From positions 62,001 to 126,000 of the forward strand of contig JAKFUL010000001.1 in assembly GCA_021732665.1 (NCBI GenBank): a stretch of DNA of 64,000 nucleotides, written 5' to 3'. This stretch comes from Acetobacteraceae bacterium (GTDB lineage Bacteria; Pseudomonadota; Alphaproteobacteria; Acetobacterales; Acetobacteraceae). Below the pieces are notes generated by a model. It had not been told where the DNA came from, made no database searches, and worked only from the letters and a program-made list of their open reading frames with translations. Positions within the stretch are counted from its first letter, which is position 1. Each line of letters starts with the position of its first letter. Shown here one piece after another: positions 33,322-42,388 of the stretch. Made by a program: the position numbers and the translations under genes.

Positions 33322-36300
33322 GCGGCGCGGTGCATGTCGTCACGGCCTCGGCCGGGACCGGCAAGACCCATCGGCTCGAGACCGAGGTGCAGCACGCCGT
33401 CACGGACCGGCATGTCGAGCCCGAGGCGATCCTTGCCGTTACCTTCACGCGCGACGCCGCACGGCAGTTGTTGGAACGCACCCGCGCCCGGCTGTTGCAG
33501 GTCGGGCAGCGCGACCCGGCGCAGCGCCTGCTCGGCGCGCGTATCGGCACGGTGCATGGCGTCTTCGGTGGCCTGCTCGCCGATTTTGCGCTGGAGGCTG
33601 GGCGATCACCTTCGACTCAAGTGGTGGCGGAGGGCGCCGGCAGCGCGCTGTTCCGCGTCGCCGCGGATGCCGCGATCGGGCGCCACGCCTCACGGCTTAA
33701 CCCGCTCGCCCGGCGCTTCGGGCATGACGCAACGCGCGCCGACTGGCGCGAGATGGTGCGCGAGGTGGTCGATCTGGCGCGCCAGAACGGGCTGCATGCG
33801 ACGGCGCTGGCGGATTCGGCCGAGGCATCCTGGCAGGGGCTGGCGGCGGCGCTCGAGCCCCTGGGGAAGGATGGCACGGCGATGGATGCCGCCTTGGCCA
33901 AGGCGCTTACGGCGGCGCTGAAGCAGCTGCCCGGCGGCGACACGACAGGCAAGACCGCCACCGTCGTCGAGACCCTGCGCGAGGCACAGCTGGCGCTGGA
34001 GGAGGGCGAGCTGTCATGGCCGCTCTGGGCGAAACTTGCCAAGCTCGATCCCGGCGTTGCCAGCGTCGCGGCAGTTCAGCCGGTGGTCGAAGCGGCGGCG
34101 CTGCATGGGCAGCACCCGCAGCTGCGCGCGGACCTCGAGGCATTCATCCGCGGCGTCTTCGCCTGCGCTGGCGACGCCTTCGATGCCTGGCAGGCCTTCA
34201 AGGCGGCGCGCGGCTTGGTGGACTTCTCTGACCAGGAGGCCGCCGCCTTCGAGATGCTCGCCCGCCCCGCCGCCGCGGCACGACTGCAGGAAGAGGCCGG
34301 ACTGCTCCTGGTGGACGAGTTCCAGGACACCAGCCCGATGCAGCTCGCGTTGTTCCTGCGGGTGGCGGCCTTGCTGCCACGCTCGCTTTGGGTCGGCGAT
34401 CCGAAGCAGGCAATCTACGGGTTCCGCGGCACGGATCCAGAATTGATGCAGGCGGTGACGGCCGCCTTGCCGACCCGTACCGGCGGCACGCGCGACAGCT
34501 TGACGGATATGCGCCGCTCCCGCCCCGCGCTGGTACGTTTCGTGAACGACATCTTCGGCGACGCCTTCCTTCCAGCGGTGCCTCGGGACCAGGTGGTGGT
34601 GAAGGAATGGCGCCCGGAACAACCCGGGCTCTCGCCCGCGCTCGGTCTGTGGAGGCTGCACGGCAGGAACACGGCGTTGGCGGCGAACGCCCTCGCCTCG
34701 GGTGTGGCGGCAATGCTCGCGGATCGCGCTGCCTGGCCCGTGCCTGATTGGGATGGACGCGCGCCGGGCCTTTTGCGCGGCAGCGACATCGCCGTGCTCT
34801 GCCGCAGCAACGACAGCGCGCGGGAGGTGGCCGAGGCCCTGGCGGCGGCCGGGCTGAAGGTGGCTCTGGGCCGTGGTGGCCTGCTAGGCCGGGCAGAATG
34901 CGCGATGGGGCTGGCAGGACTGCGCTGGCTTGCCGACTCGTCGGACAGTGCCGCCATGGCAGAACTCGCCCATCTGGCCGAGGGCGATGCGGAAGCGCCC
35001 GCTTGGCTCAATGCGACGTTGACCGCGGCCGATCCGCATAGCGCCCTGGCGAAGTATGTCCCGGGGCTCGCGGCGCTTGAGGCGCTGCGGGACAGGCTGG
35101 ACGCGCTGACCCCGGCCGAAGCGCTCGACGCCGCGATTGCAGCGCTCGGCGTGCCGGTGCGGCTGCGCGCCTGGGGCGATGCCACGTCACGGCTGGCGAA
35201 TCTCGAAGCGCTGCGCGGGTTGGCGCTGGGCTATGAGGAGGAATGTGCGCAGGGCGGCCTGCCCGCGACAGCTGCGGGTCTCTGCGCCTGGCTGGCAGCG
35301 GCGGAGGCGGAAGAACCCGCAAGCCCCGACCCGGACGCCGTGCAGGTGATGACGGTGCACAAGGCGAAGGGCCGCGAATGGCCTGTGGTCGTGGTCGCCG
35401 ATCTGGATTCCGAACCGAAGGGGCGGCTGTTCGACAAGCCGGTTGCCATGCCCTGCGCGGGTGCGCTCGATCCGATGAACCCGCTGGCAGGCCGCTGGAT
35501 CCGCCTCTGGCCCTGGCCCTATGCGAAGCAAGTCAAGGATACGGCGCTCGATGCCCGCGCCGAGGCTACATCTACCGGAATAGCCGATGCCGCGCAGGCA
35601 CAGCGGGAGGCGGTGCGCCTGCTCTATGTCGCGCTGACCCGTGCACGGGACTGGCTGATCCTCGCGCCGCGCGTGAAGGCGGCGACGAAGAAGGAGCCGG
35701 CTCGGCTTCAGACACGCTGGCTGGACATCCTTGGCGCCCTCGCGCCCCGACTGCCGGTGGCAGATGAGCTGCCGATCCGTTTGGGCGACGTGGACCACGC
35801 CTGTTCGGTGCGAGATCTGACCGCACCTGAAGAGACCGCCGTTCCGTGCGAGGCCGCGCAGTTCGCGCCCGTGTTGCCGATCGCGCCCATGGTCGCCCTG
35901 CCACGCTTGATCCGCCCGAGCGCCCTCGCGGCTGGCGCATCACCTTTGATGTTTCCCGTAACACTCGGCCCACGCCTACCGTTCACCGGCACCCCCGATA
36001 TGGTAGCGGTGGGTGAGGCGGTGCATGGCTTCTTCGCTGCCGACCGGCCTGACGCCGCGCCGGCACTGCGCGAGGCCCTGGCAGCACGGCTGCTCCGCTC
36101 CTGGGGCGTCGCGGCACTCTCGCCGGCTGACGTGGTGAAGGGCGCGGACCGGCTCTGGGGCTGGCTGGCGCAACGCTGGCCAGGTTGCAACTGGCGGACC
36201 GAAGTACCGGTCTTCCAGCGCATCGGGATGCAGCGCCTGTCTGGACGCGTCGACCTGGTGGTCGAGCATCCGGAGGGCCTCGTCGTGCTCGACCACAAGA

Positions 36301-36464
36301 CTTTCCCCGGCCGCCTCGACGACTGGGCATCCCGCGCCGCAGCCCACCTGCCGCAACTACGCGCCTATGCCGGGGCGCTGGAATCGGCGACGGGGCGGCC
36401 GGTGACGGGGCTGGTCCTGCACCTACCTGTCGCGGGCGTGGTGCATGAGGTTGGGGTTTCGTGA
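33318..36464 (+). CDS. AddA-like UvrD helicase-nuclease
   Basis: A 1048-residue superfamily 1A helicase with a nuclease domain. Walker A TASAGTGKT at residues 9-17, motif II LLLVDEFQDTSPMQ, motif III WVGDPKQAIYGFRG, motif V QVMTVHKAKGREWPVVVVAD, motif VI LLYVALTRARDWL. The C-terminal nuclease has GRVDLVVEHPEGLVVLDHKT and QLRAYAGAL. The start overlaps the AddB-like gene by 4 bases. The pair would unwind and digest double-strand ends, in repair or against invading DNA. Confidence 0.9.
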   Translation: MSGAVHVVTASAGTGKTHRLETEVQHAVTDRHVEPEAILAVTFTRDAARQLLERTRARLLQVGQRDPAQRLLGARIGTVHGVFGGLLADFALEAGRSPSTQVVAEGAGSALFRVAADAAIGRHASRLNPLARRFGHDATRADWREMVREVVDLARQNGLHATALADSAEASWQGLAAALEPLGKDGTAMDAALAKALTAALKQLPGGDTTGKTATVVETLREAQLALEEGELSWPLWAKLAKLDPGVASVAAVQPVVEAAALHGQHPQLRADLEAFIRGVFACAGDAFDAWQAFKAARGLVDFSDQEAAAFEMLARPAAAARLQEEAGLLLVDEFQDTSPMQLALFLRVAALLPRSLWVGDPKQAIYGFRGTDPELMQAVTAALPTRTGGTRDSLTDMRRSRPALVRFVNDIFGDAFLPAVPRDQVVVKEWRPEQPGLSPALGLWRLHGRNTALAANALASGVAAMLADRAAWPVPDWDGRAPGLLRGSDIAVLCRSNDSAREVAEALAAAGLKVALGRGGLLGRAECAMGLAGLRWLADSSDSAAMAELAHLAEGDAEAPAWLNATLTAADPHSALAKYVPGLAALEALRDRLDALTPAEALDAAIAALGVPVRLRAWGDATSRLANLEALRGLALGYEEECAQGGLPATAAGLCAWLAAAEAEEPASPDPDAVQVMTVHKAKGREWPVVVVADLDSEPKGRLFDKPVAMPCAGALDPMNPLAGRWIRLWPWPYAKQVKDTALDARAEATSTGIADAAQAQREAVRLLYVALTRARDWLILAPRVKAATKKEPARLQTRWLDILGALAPRLPVADELPIRLGDVDHACSVRDLTAPEETAVPCEAAQFAPVLPIAPMVALPRLIRPSALAAGASPLMFPVTLGPRLPFTGTPDMVAVGEAVHGFFAADRPDAAPALREALAARLLRSWGVAALSPADVVKGADRLWGWLAQRWPGCNWRTEVPVFQRIGMQRLSGRVDLVVEHPEGLVVLDHKTFPGRLDDWASRAAAHLPQLRAYAGALESATGRPVTGLVLHLPVAGVVHEVGVS

Positions 36465-36849
36465 GCGGGTCGCGCGGACCGTGGTCCGCCTCCGCTGTTG
36501 GAGGCGGCGCGCCGCGTCGCGGCTCCATGCGTATCGATGAGGAACATGTTTGAACATGTGATCCGACTGACTGAGCGTACCTCTGGTTCGCTCTCGAAGT
36601 ACGGATTTGGGGCAAGTGGGGTTCGAACCAGGACAAGTGCCGACCGCGCTGAAACCGGCCTTTTACCTAGGTTTTCGGGTTCCGTACTAAAACGCCCAAG
36701 TCAGGAGGTCCGGAGAGAATTGGCCTCGGGAGAGCGATTTTCGGCCGTCTGCGCGTCAGGGCAGTCAACAGGTCTGCGCCGAAAACCCCAGGAAACCTGC
36801 CACTCAGCGCGGCGGTCGGTCAGGCGGAGAGCACGGCTCGTATGGGAAC
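36465..36849. other. Intergenic region 3' of tRNA-Ser with a tRNA-like scrap
   Basis: No gene is supported. The stretch GTGGGGTTCGAACC at 36616-36629 repeats 13 of 14 bases of the T-arm of the tRNA-Ser gene (36861-36874) in the same orientation. It may be a remnant of a former attachment site left by an element that used the tRNA 3' end. The remaining bases show nothing I can name. Confidence 0.4.
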
Positions 36850-36940
36850 TGGCGGACAGGGTGGGATTCGAACCCACGATACGCTTTTGACGTATACGCA
36901 CTTTCCAGGCGCGCGCCTTCGACCGCTCGGCCACCTGTCC
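36850..36940 (-). tRNA. tRNA-Ser (anticodon GGA)
   Basis: The minus strand reads as a complete serine tRNA of 91 bases with CCA encoded. Acceptor arms are GGACAGG and CCTGTCC, the D-arm region is GGCCGAGCGGTCGAAGG, the anticodon loop contains TGGAAA (GGA), a long variable arm follows (GTATACGTCAAAAGCGTAT), and the T-arm is GTGGGTTCGAATCCCAC. It decodes UCC/UCU. Its 3' end faces the island to the left. Confidence 0.96.
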
Positions 36941-36996
36941 GAAGAGCGCTGCTCATAAGGCCAGCGCCGCGCCCCCGCAACCCAGGCGCCGAAACT

Positions 36997-37506
36997 CTAC
37001 ACGGCTAAGCGCCTGGAAATTTGACGTTGTTCGTCCAGCGGGGGCGAGATCAGAGGAAACGCTTTCAAAACCTGCTGATTGATCGTGGCGATGCCGGTTG
37101 TTTTCTTTGCGCGCGCGAAGAAGTATTCCTTCCCATACGGCGCCGCCATTTGAAATGAAACAAAATCAGGATCATACCGATCTGAAGGCAGGCGAACGCG
37201 GAAAATATGATTTTGGTGAATGCACAGCGGAAGTTGATTTCGCCAGCACGCTCCCCGGCCAAGCTTGTCCAGATCACCACCTTCTGTCAGTAGCAAATCT
37301 TCGTCCCGAAGCGACCACTTCTCAATTTCTTTTCGCGTCGCTAAAATAGTCTTGACATCATCGAGTGCCAAATATCCATCTTGAACATTCGCGACGCGTA
37401 GATAGGGAACCTCGATCAGATCTGTTTCAGATGTTTTTCGACCGAGCGTTATCCCTGCTGCGATATCGGCGACTTCTGCCAACGGGTGAACCGTAGAAAA
37501 CATCAT
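36997..37506 (-). pseudogene. hsdS remnant (type I restriction specificity subunit)
   Basis: A 169-residue reading frame with one type I S-subunit target domain: PLAEVADIAAGITLGRKTSE, DEDLLLTEGGDLDKLGRGAC and the conserved end TGIATINQQVLKAFPLISPP then LDEQRQI. A complete HsdS has two such domains and more than 380 residues, so this is cut just after the first domain, 57 bases from the tRNA. The ATG overlaps the hsdR stop by 4 bases, the normal order. Half-size S subunits can sometimes dimerise, but no hsdM is present here. Confidence 0.8.
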
Positions 37507-38105
37507 AGTCCGAACAGCCGTCCTTTTGCCTCGTTAATGACTTGCATCGGCTTGCCGACTGTACGCAGGGCATCCAAGCCGCCAGCCAGCTTGATCTCCG
37601 GCACTTCCCACAAGGCGCGCGTTTCCAGCGCCTCGGTGCCCCCATTGGCGAACTGTGTTCCAAGGCCCTTCAGAACGATGGCCGCCTTGGCGTCCATGCC
37701 GTCGAACCAGGGTTGATTGCCCGACATGTAGATTTCACCGCGCTCCGGCCGCCGAAGCGCCCGAGCGCGATAGCCGTGATGGCCGAAGAAGTCGTAGAGG
37801 TCGAATTCGGCCATCTGATGGATCTCGCGGATGACGTCGGGGCTGAAATTGTCGTCCAACAGATGCTTGATCAGGCTTTGGCGCTTCTGCGTCTCGATCC
37901 ATAGGGCGCGGAAATCGTCCAGCATATGCGCCTCGCGGATCACCCGTTGGATGACCTCGCGCCGGTACTCGTCCACGGGAATCGGCGTGTCACGACCATC
38001 ACGTCGACTCAGGATGAAGCGGCCCTGCGGATTGATGAGCACGGACTTGCCGCCGATTTCGGCCAGTCGGGCGATGCTGGCCGCGACCTGCCGCAGCGCC
38101 GCATT
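37503..38105 (-). pseudogene. hsdR remnant (type I restriction, C-terminal end)
   Basis: About 200 residues of an HsdR C-terminal domain (EcoEI type): DDFRALWIETQKRQSLIKHL, FDLYDFFGHHGYRARALRRP, KAAIVLKGLGTQFANGGTEA and a final MQVINEAKGRLFGL. The in-frame sequence continues upstream of the first ATG at 38042 (LNAALRQVAASIARLAEIGG) until similarity ends, so the helicase and nuclease parts have been lost. A type I system therefore once lay here. Confidence 0.8.
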
Positions 38106-38532
38106 CAGTGGCCCCGGGGCCGGCGGCGCCTGGAGGGGGGTAGGTACGCGACATAGGGGCCATCGACTCCGGCGGCGCCACGGCGCCAGCCGTAGACGTC
38201 CAAGTGTTGATCATTGTGCCCAAGGATAAACCCGCTGTCATCCATCGCGCGGCCGGTCCGGGCGAAGTTCAGGCTGGTCTGCGTGGCTCTTCCCGCTGAT
38301 TCGAGCCCATTGCATCATCGCAAGTATGCCCCGCCGCCGTGACATTCTGAGCGCCGTTTCGGCCGTGGCGGCGCGGGTGGGCGCCGTTGCGCCGACGCCA
38401 CCGACCACGGCGATGGTGGCAGCCCCTTTGGCCGCCACCGCAAAGCCGGCACCGTTGCCCCTCGGGGACGCCTCGGTCGTCGGCACTCGGTACCACGCCG
38501 CCCCTCGCGTCGCCGCGCGGTTGCGGGCCGTG
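38106..38532. other. Unassigned segment between remnants
   Basis: No gene is supported. A minus frame ending near 38106 reads MDDSGFILGHNDQHLDVYGW from 38244, which looks protein-like but is short and unrecognised. The rest may be scrambled non-coding DNA between hsdR and transposase fragments. Confidence 0.35.
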
Positions 38533-38817
38533 CACCAGACGGCCGGCTTCCTGCAGGAGAACAGCCTCAAGCGGTGCGCTCTCCCACACGCCGTCGGCGA
38601 CGAAATGATGAAGTTGGTCATAGCCAAGCTCACCATCACGGGCTGCCATCGGCTGGACACTCTTGCGGTCACCCGGGCCAATCAGGCCCGCAATGTACGC
38701 TGGGCACAGTCGCATCCGGGTCTTGTGCAGCAACGCCGCCAGAAATGGCGCCAGCCAAACCTCCAGATCGCCACGCCAGTCGTCCGACATCGCCACCATC
38801 CCGTAAAGCTGGCTCAC
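38533..38817 (-). pseudogene. Transposase fragment, IS701-like
   Basis: About 95 residues from the N-terminus of a DDE transposase: DWRGDLEVWLAPFLAALLHK, CPAYIAGLIGPGDRKSVQPM and LGYDQLHHFVADGVWESAPL. This is the DDE_5/IS701 pattern. Similarity stops after EAVLLQEAGRLV, where the catalytic part should begin, so it is a dead fragment. I see no terminal repeats. Confidence 0.72.
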
Positions 38818-38913
38818 TACGAATCAGGGAAACCGCTCCTTGGGAATCTGGAAATCAGATTTATGCCAAAGTAGTGCTAGAAGCGTTTCACCGAAAGGGA
38901 AGACACCCGGCCC

Positions 38914-39360
38914 TCAGCCGAAACCATAATCCCAGCCGATCCCTTGGCAGAGGCCGCGGCCCATCACCGCCTCCGGATCCCGCCCGCGCAACCAGGGCAG
39001 ATCCCCCATGAAGAAGGAGACGCATTGCCGGTGCCCGGGACGAGGAACAGCGCCGCGGCGCCCGCCCCGATTGCTGCACCCGCCATGAGTTTCTCGCGCG
39101 ACGGCCGCGCCCCACGCAGAACCACCAGCGCGACCCCTGGCCGGCCGCGACAAGGCGGCCGGACCCGCTGCCATTGGTGATCTGCATGGCTACGCCAAAG
39201 ATCGCCGCGCCGACCGGCAGCGGCAGCCCGATCGGCGCGACGAACCGCCCATAGCCGCCCGGGTGCTGCGGGTGATGAGGGCCCGGCCTTGATCGTCCTC
39301 CCACACCAGGACACGCATCGACAGATCGATGGCGAGCGTCGGGCTTGGCCGCGGCCCTGC
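38914..39360 (-). pseudogene. Possible YeeE/YedE and DUF302 remnants
   Basis: Two frames on the minus strand hold protein-like pieces: TLAIDLSMRVLVWEDDQGRA (39285-39360), which recalls DUF302, and then in another frame VGAAIFGVAMQITNGSGSGR, which recalls the G-M-Q-NGCGSG signature of YeeE/YedE transporters. The frame changes indicate decay. The family matches are by eye and weak. Confidence 0.3.
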
Positions 39361-39554
39361 ACCTTTTCGGTGACGCCGACAGTGCCGGCGGCGGCAGCTG
39401 CCTGTGGCACGTGCTCGGCCTCGTGTGCTCCCTGCGGGAATGGGCGATGCGGCTGAGGTGGTCGGGACGCGCGGTCCATCGCGTCCAGGCGCTGGGCATC
39501 ATGCTCACGGCGCTCGGCGCCCTGGGGTTGCGCGCCCCCGGCGGCCGACGGTAA
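39345..39554 (+). pseudogene. Broken copy of the prophage DUF6456-like gene
   Basis: The frame reads [20 protein letters not shown] and then [15 protein letters not shown], aligning over about 55 residues with SCVWHVVGLECSVREWAMRQ and the following GGRTVPATQAQGMLV of the gene at 7776-8372. More than half of the aligned residues are the same. There is no proper start, and similarity ends before the final helix. It is a scrap of a second, related phage element, inserted in the opposite orientation. Confidence 0.7.
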
Positions 39555-39586
39555 CTCCCCGGCCCATCCACCAAAGGAAGACAGTC

Positions 39587-39919
39587 ATGACCGACACCAT
39601 CATCGGCACCGGCGCCGAGGCCACAGCCGGCCAGCACATCACCGTGCATTACACCGGCTGGCTCTACGACCCCTCGGCGAAGGACAACAAGGGGCGGAAG
39701 TTCGACAGCTCGAAGGATCGCGGCGACCCGTTCCAGTTCACGCTGGGCGTGGGCCAGGTGATCGGCGGCTGGGACCAGGGCTTCACGGGCATGAAGGTGG
39801 GCGGGCACCGCACGCTGGTGATCCCGCCCGAGCTTGGTTACGGCGCGCGCGGCGCCGGCGGCGTCATCCCGCCCAACGCCACGCTGCTGTTCGAGGTCGA
39901 GCTGCTGGGCGTGGGCTGA
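39587..39919 (+). CDS. FKBP-type peptidyl-prolyl isomerase
   Basis: A 110-residue single-domain FKBP that isomerises X-Pro bonds. Typical residues are present: [68 protein letters not shown] and [11 protein letters not shown]. The ATG at 39587 follows AAAGGAAG. No signal peptide, so it should be cytoplasmic. It is the first intact chromosomal gene right of the remnant zone and converges on the amidohydrolase, 3 bases apart. Confidence 0.95.
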   Translation: MTDTIIGTGAEATAGQHITVHYTGWLYDPSAKDNKGRKFDSSKDRGDPFQFTLGVGQVIGGWDQGFTGMKVGGHRTLVIPPELGYGARGAGGVIPPNATLLFEVELLGVG

Positions 39920-39922
39920 ACC

Positions 39923-41347
39923 CTACCAGGGCCGGGCGTTCGGCCTGAGGATCGAGCGGGTGGTGGTGGCCAGGTTGCGGGGTTCGGGCGGCGCCATGGC
40001 GGGGCGTTCCATCCGGCCCCAGCCCGGCGCCTCGGCCACCACGCCGTCGCGCATCACCACACGGCCGCGCACGATGGTGGCGGTGGGGCGGCCGATGGTC
40101 TCGTGCCCCTCGAAGGGGGTGAAGCGGCTGAGCTCGCTGTGCAGCTCGGCGCCGCGGATGGTGCCGCGCAGGCCAGGGTCCACCACCGCGATATCGGCAT
40201 CGGCGCCGGGCTGGATCACGCCCTTGCGGGGGTAGAGGCCGAAGGCTTTCGCCGGTGCCGCGCTGGCCATGCGGACATAATGTTCCATCGTCATCCGCCC
40301 CTCATGCACCAGAGTTAACATGAGGCGCATCGACGTCTCCACGCCGGGGAAGCCGCAGGCATTGTCCCAGAAGCTGGGGTGCTGGATTTCCGCCATGGCA
40401 TGCGGCGCGTGGTCGGTGCCGAGGATGTCGATGGTGCCGTCCAAAAGCGCGGCGAGGATGGGTTCGCGCTGGCGGCCCTCGCGGATCGGCGGGTTGAGGC
40501 GCGCCACGCGGGCGGCGTCGCCGGTCAGGTCTTCGGCGGCGATCAGGACGTATTGCGGGCAGGTCTCCACCGTCATGGGCACGCCGCGCGCCTTGGCCTC
40601 GCGAATGATGGGGATGGAGCGCATGCAGCTCTCATGCACGATGTGGATGCGCGCACCCGTCCATTCGCTGAGGGTGATGGAGCGGTTGAGGGCTTCCAGC
40701 GCCACGATGTCGGCGCGGGCGGAGAGATGCGCGAATTCATCATCGCGCCCGGCGGCCTTCATGCGGTTCTCGCGCCAGAACAGCATGGGCGAGTTTTCCG
40801 CGTGGATGGAGCAGCGCAGGCCGAGGGAGGCCAGGATTTCGAACCCCTCCAGCACCGCGCCGTCATTGGGTGCCGGCAGATTGCCGGTGGTGTTGCCCAG
40901 GAAGAGCTTGAAGCCGATGACGCCAGCCTCGGCGAGCGGCTCGATGGCGTCGAGCGCGCGTTCGTCGAGCAAGCCATAGAGGCCGTAATTGACCACGGCC
41001 TGGCGCTCGGCGGCCTCCCGCTTGAGGGCGAGGGCCTCCAGCGACCAGGTCGGCGGGTCGTTGTTGGGCATGTCGAACACCGTCGTCACACCCCCGGCCG
41101 CGGCGGCGCGGGTGCCGGTGCGCCAGTTCTCCTTCTGCGTCATGCCCGGTTCGCGGATATGGGTGTGGACGTCGATGGCGCCGGGAATGACGTATTTGCC
41201 GGTGGCGTCCAGGGTTTCGGTCGCGGGTGGGGCGAAGCGGGCATCGCCCACGAAAACGACCAACCCGTCCTTCACCGCCACATCGGCCAGGAAGCGACCG
41301 GTCTCGTTCACCACCGTGCCGCCGGTGATCAGCACATCCGCGATCAT
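39923..41347 (-). CDS. Dihydroorotase-family cyclic amidohydrolase (allantoinase/hydantoinase-like)
   Basis: A 474-residue metal-dependent hydrolase. Metal ligands appear in PGAIDVHTHIREPGMTQKEN (HxH), the carbamylated-lysine segment GFKLFLGNTTGNL, IHIVHESCM, and LGTDHAPHAMAE with the catalytic Asp. The length fits allantoinase or hydantoinase better than PyrC. The ATG at 41347 follows the SDR stop by two bases, so both are one unit. The substrate is unknown. Confidence 0.85.
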   Translation of the reverse strand: MIADVLITGGTVVNETGRFLADVAVKDGLVVFVGDARFAPPATETLDATGKYVIPGAIDVHTHIREPGMTQKENWRTGTRAAAAGGVTTVFDMPNNDPPTWSLEALALKREAAERQAVVNYGLYGLLDERALDAIEPLAEAGVIGFKLFLGNTTGNLPAPNDGAVLEGFEILASLGLRCSIHAENSPMLFWRENRMKAAGRDDEFAHLSARADIVALEALNRSITLSEWTGARIHIVHESCMRSIPIIREAKARGVPMTVETCPQYVLIAAEDLTGDAARVARLNPPIREGRQREPILAALLDGTIDILGTDHAPHAMAEIQHPSFWDNACGFPGVETSMRLMLTLVHEGRMTMEHYVRMASAAPAKAFGLYPRKGVIQPGADADIAVVDPGLRGTIRGAELHSELSRFTPFEGHETIGRPTATIVRGRVVMRDGVVAEAPGWGRMERPAMAPPEPRNLATTTRSILRPNARPW

Positions 41348-41349
41348 GC

Positions 41350-42129
41350 TCAAATCACCCATCCCCCATCGACGGCCAGATCCTGGCCGGTGATCTGGCG
41401 CGAAAGATCGGTGGCCAGGAACAGCACGGCATTGGCCACATCGGCATCGGTGCTGATCCGGCGCAGCGCGTATTCGGCTGCGTGTTTTTGCCGCGCCGCC
41501 TCGGCGTCGATACCCTGCTGCGCCACCATCGTCGCCCGCACGGCCTCGAAGCGCGGCCCCTCCACCATGCCGGGGCAGACGCAGTTGACGTTGATGTTGT
41601 GCGGGCCGAGTTCCAGCGCCGCCGATTTTGTGATGCCGCGCAAACCCCATTTGCTGGCGGAATAGGCGGCACGCCCGGCCCGCCCGCGCAGCCCGAAAGT
41701 GCCGCCGACATTGACGATTTTTCCCGCGCGCGCGGCGATCATGGCGGGGGCGAAGGCACGCATGGTGAGGAAACAGCCGGTGACGTTCAGGCGGAGGATT
41801 TCGTCGAACTCCTCCGGCGTCGTCTCCCAGAAGGTTTTGCCCAGCGGACCCCGCCCGCCGGCGATGTTCACCAGCGCGTCGCAGCGGCCGAAGGCTGCCA
41901 GCACCGCCATGCCCATGGCGTCCACGGCGCTGGCGGAGGTGATGTCACAACCAAAGATCTCGGCGCGGCGGCCCATGGCGATGATCTGCGCGCGGACCGG
42001 CTCGATCGCCGCCGTGTCGCGGCCGACCAGGGCGATATCCGCACCCTGTTCGGCCAGCAGCAGCGTGCAGGCGGCACCCATTCCCTTGGCGGGGCCGGTC
42101 ACGACCGCCACCTTGTCCTTCAGCAACAT
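41350..42129 (-). CDS. SDR-family oxidoreductase
   Basis: A 259-residue short-chain dehydrogenase/reductase from MLLKDKVAVVTGPAKGMGAA; an upstream ATG at 42156 adds nine residues. The nucleotide-binding motif is TGPAKGMG, NIAGGRG follows, and the catalytic set is YSASKWG (Tyr, Lys) with a threonine/glycine-rich VNVGGTFG before it in place of the usual Ser. The end DLAVDGGWVI is typical. NAD(P)-dependent; substrate unknown. Forms an operon with the cyclic amidohydrolase. Confidence 0.88.
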   Translation of the reverse strand: MLLKDKVAVVTGPAKGMGAACTLLLAEQGADIALVGRDTAAIEPVRAQIIAMGRRAEIFGCDITSASAVDAMGMAVLAAFGRCDALVNIAGGRGPLGKTFWETTPEEFDEILRLNVTGCFLTMRAFAPAMIAARAGKIVNVGGTFGLRGRAGRAAYSASKWGLRGITKSAALELGPHNINVNCVCPGMVEGPRFEAVRATMVAQQGIDAEAARQKHAAEYALRRISTDADVANAVLFLATDLSRQITGQDLAVDGGWVI

Positions 42130-42161
42130 GTCCGGCCCCTTCGAATCGGCGGGCATCAGGA

Positions 42162-42320
42162 TCAGCCGAACAGCGCGTGATTGTACAGATCAGCCACGCC
42201 ATTGGGCCGCATGATGATCGGCGTGCCGCCGCTGCCACCCCCATGGGGGCATTGCCGGCGGACGGAGGGGAGAAGGAAACCGATTTCTTTGGCCTGGGCG
42301 CGGGCGGAGCCGGGTGCGGC
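42162..42320 (-). pseudogene. Possible C-terminal remnant of a lost gene
   Basis: The minus frame ending at 42162 reads GGTPIIMRPNGVADLYNHAL and stops, like the last residues of a protein, but no body lies upstream, where the plus-strand hydrolase begins. I cannot name the family. It may be a stub left by a deletion. Confidence 0.25.
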
Positions 42321-42388
42321 GAAGGGAAGGGCTACGAGTTGCAGACCGTCTCTCCGGGGTGCTTGACGGAAAGGGTCGCGCGTTGAGC

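Noticed and set aside
36498-36890. 130-codon plus frame running into the tRNA
   Set aside because: It ends in the antisense of the tRNA-Ser T-arm, a common false ORF.
38326-38874. 182-codon plus frame over the transposase fragment
   Set aside because: Its second half is antisense to the transposase remnant and the first half has a biased Ala/Pro composition without family.
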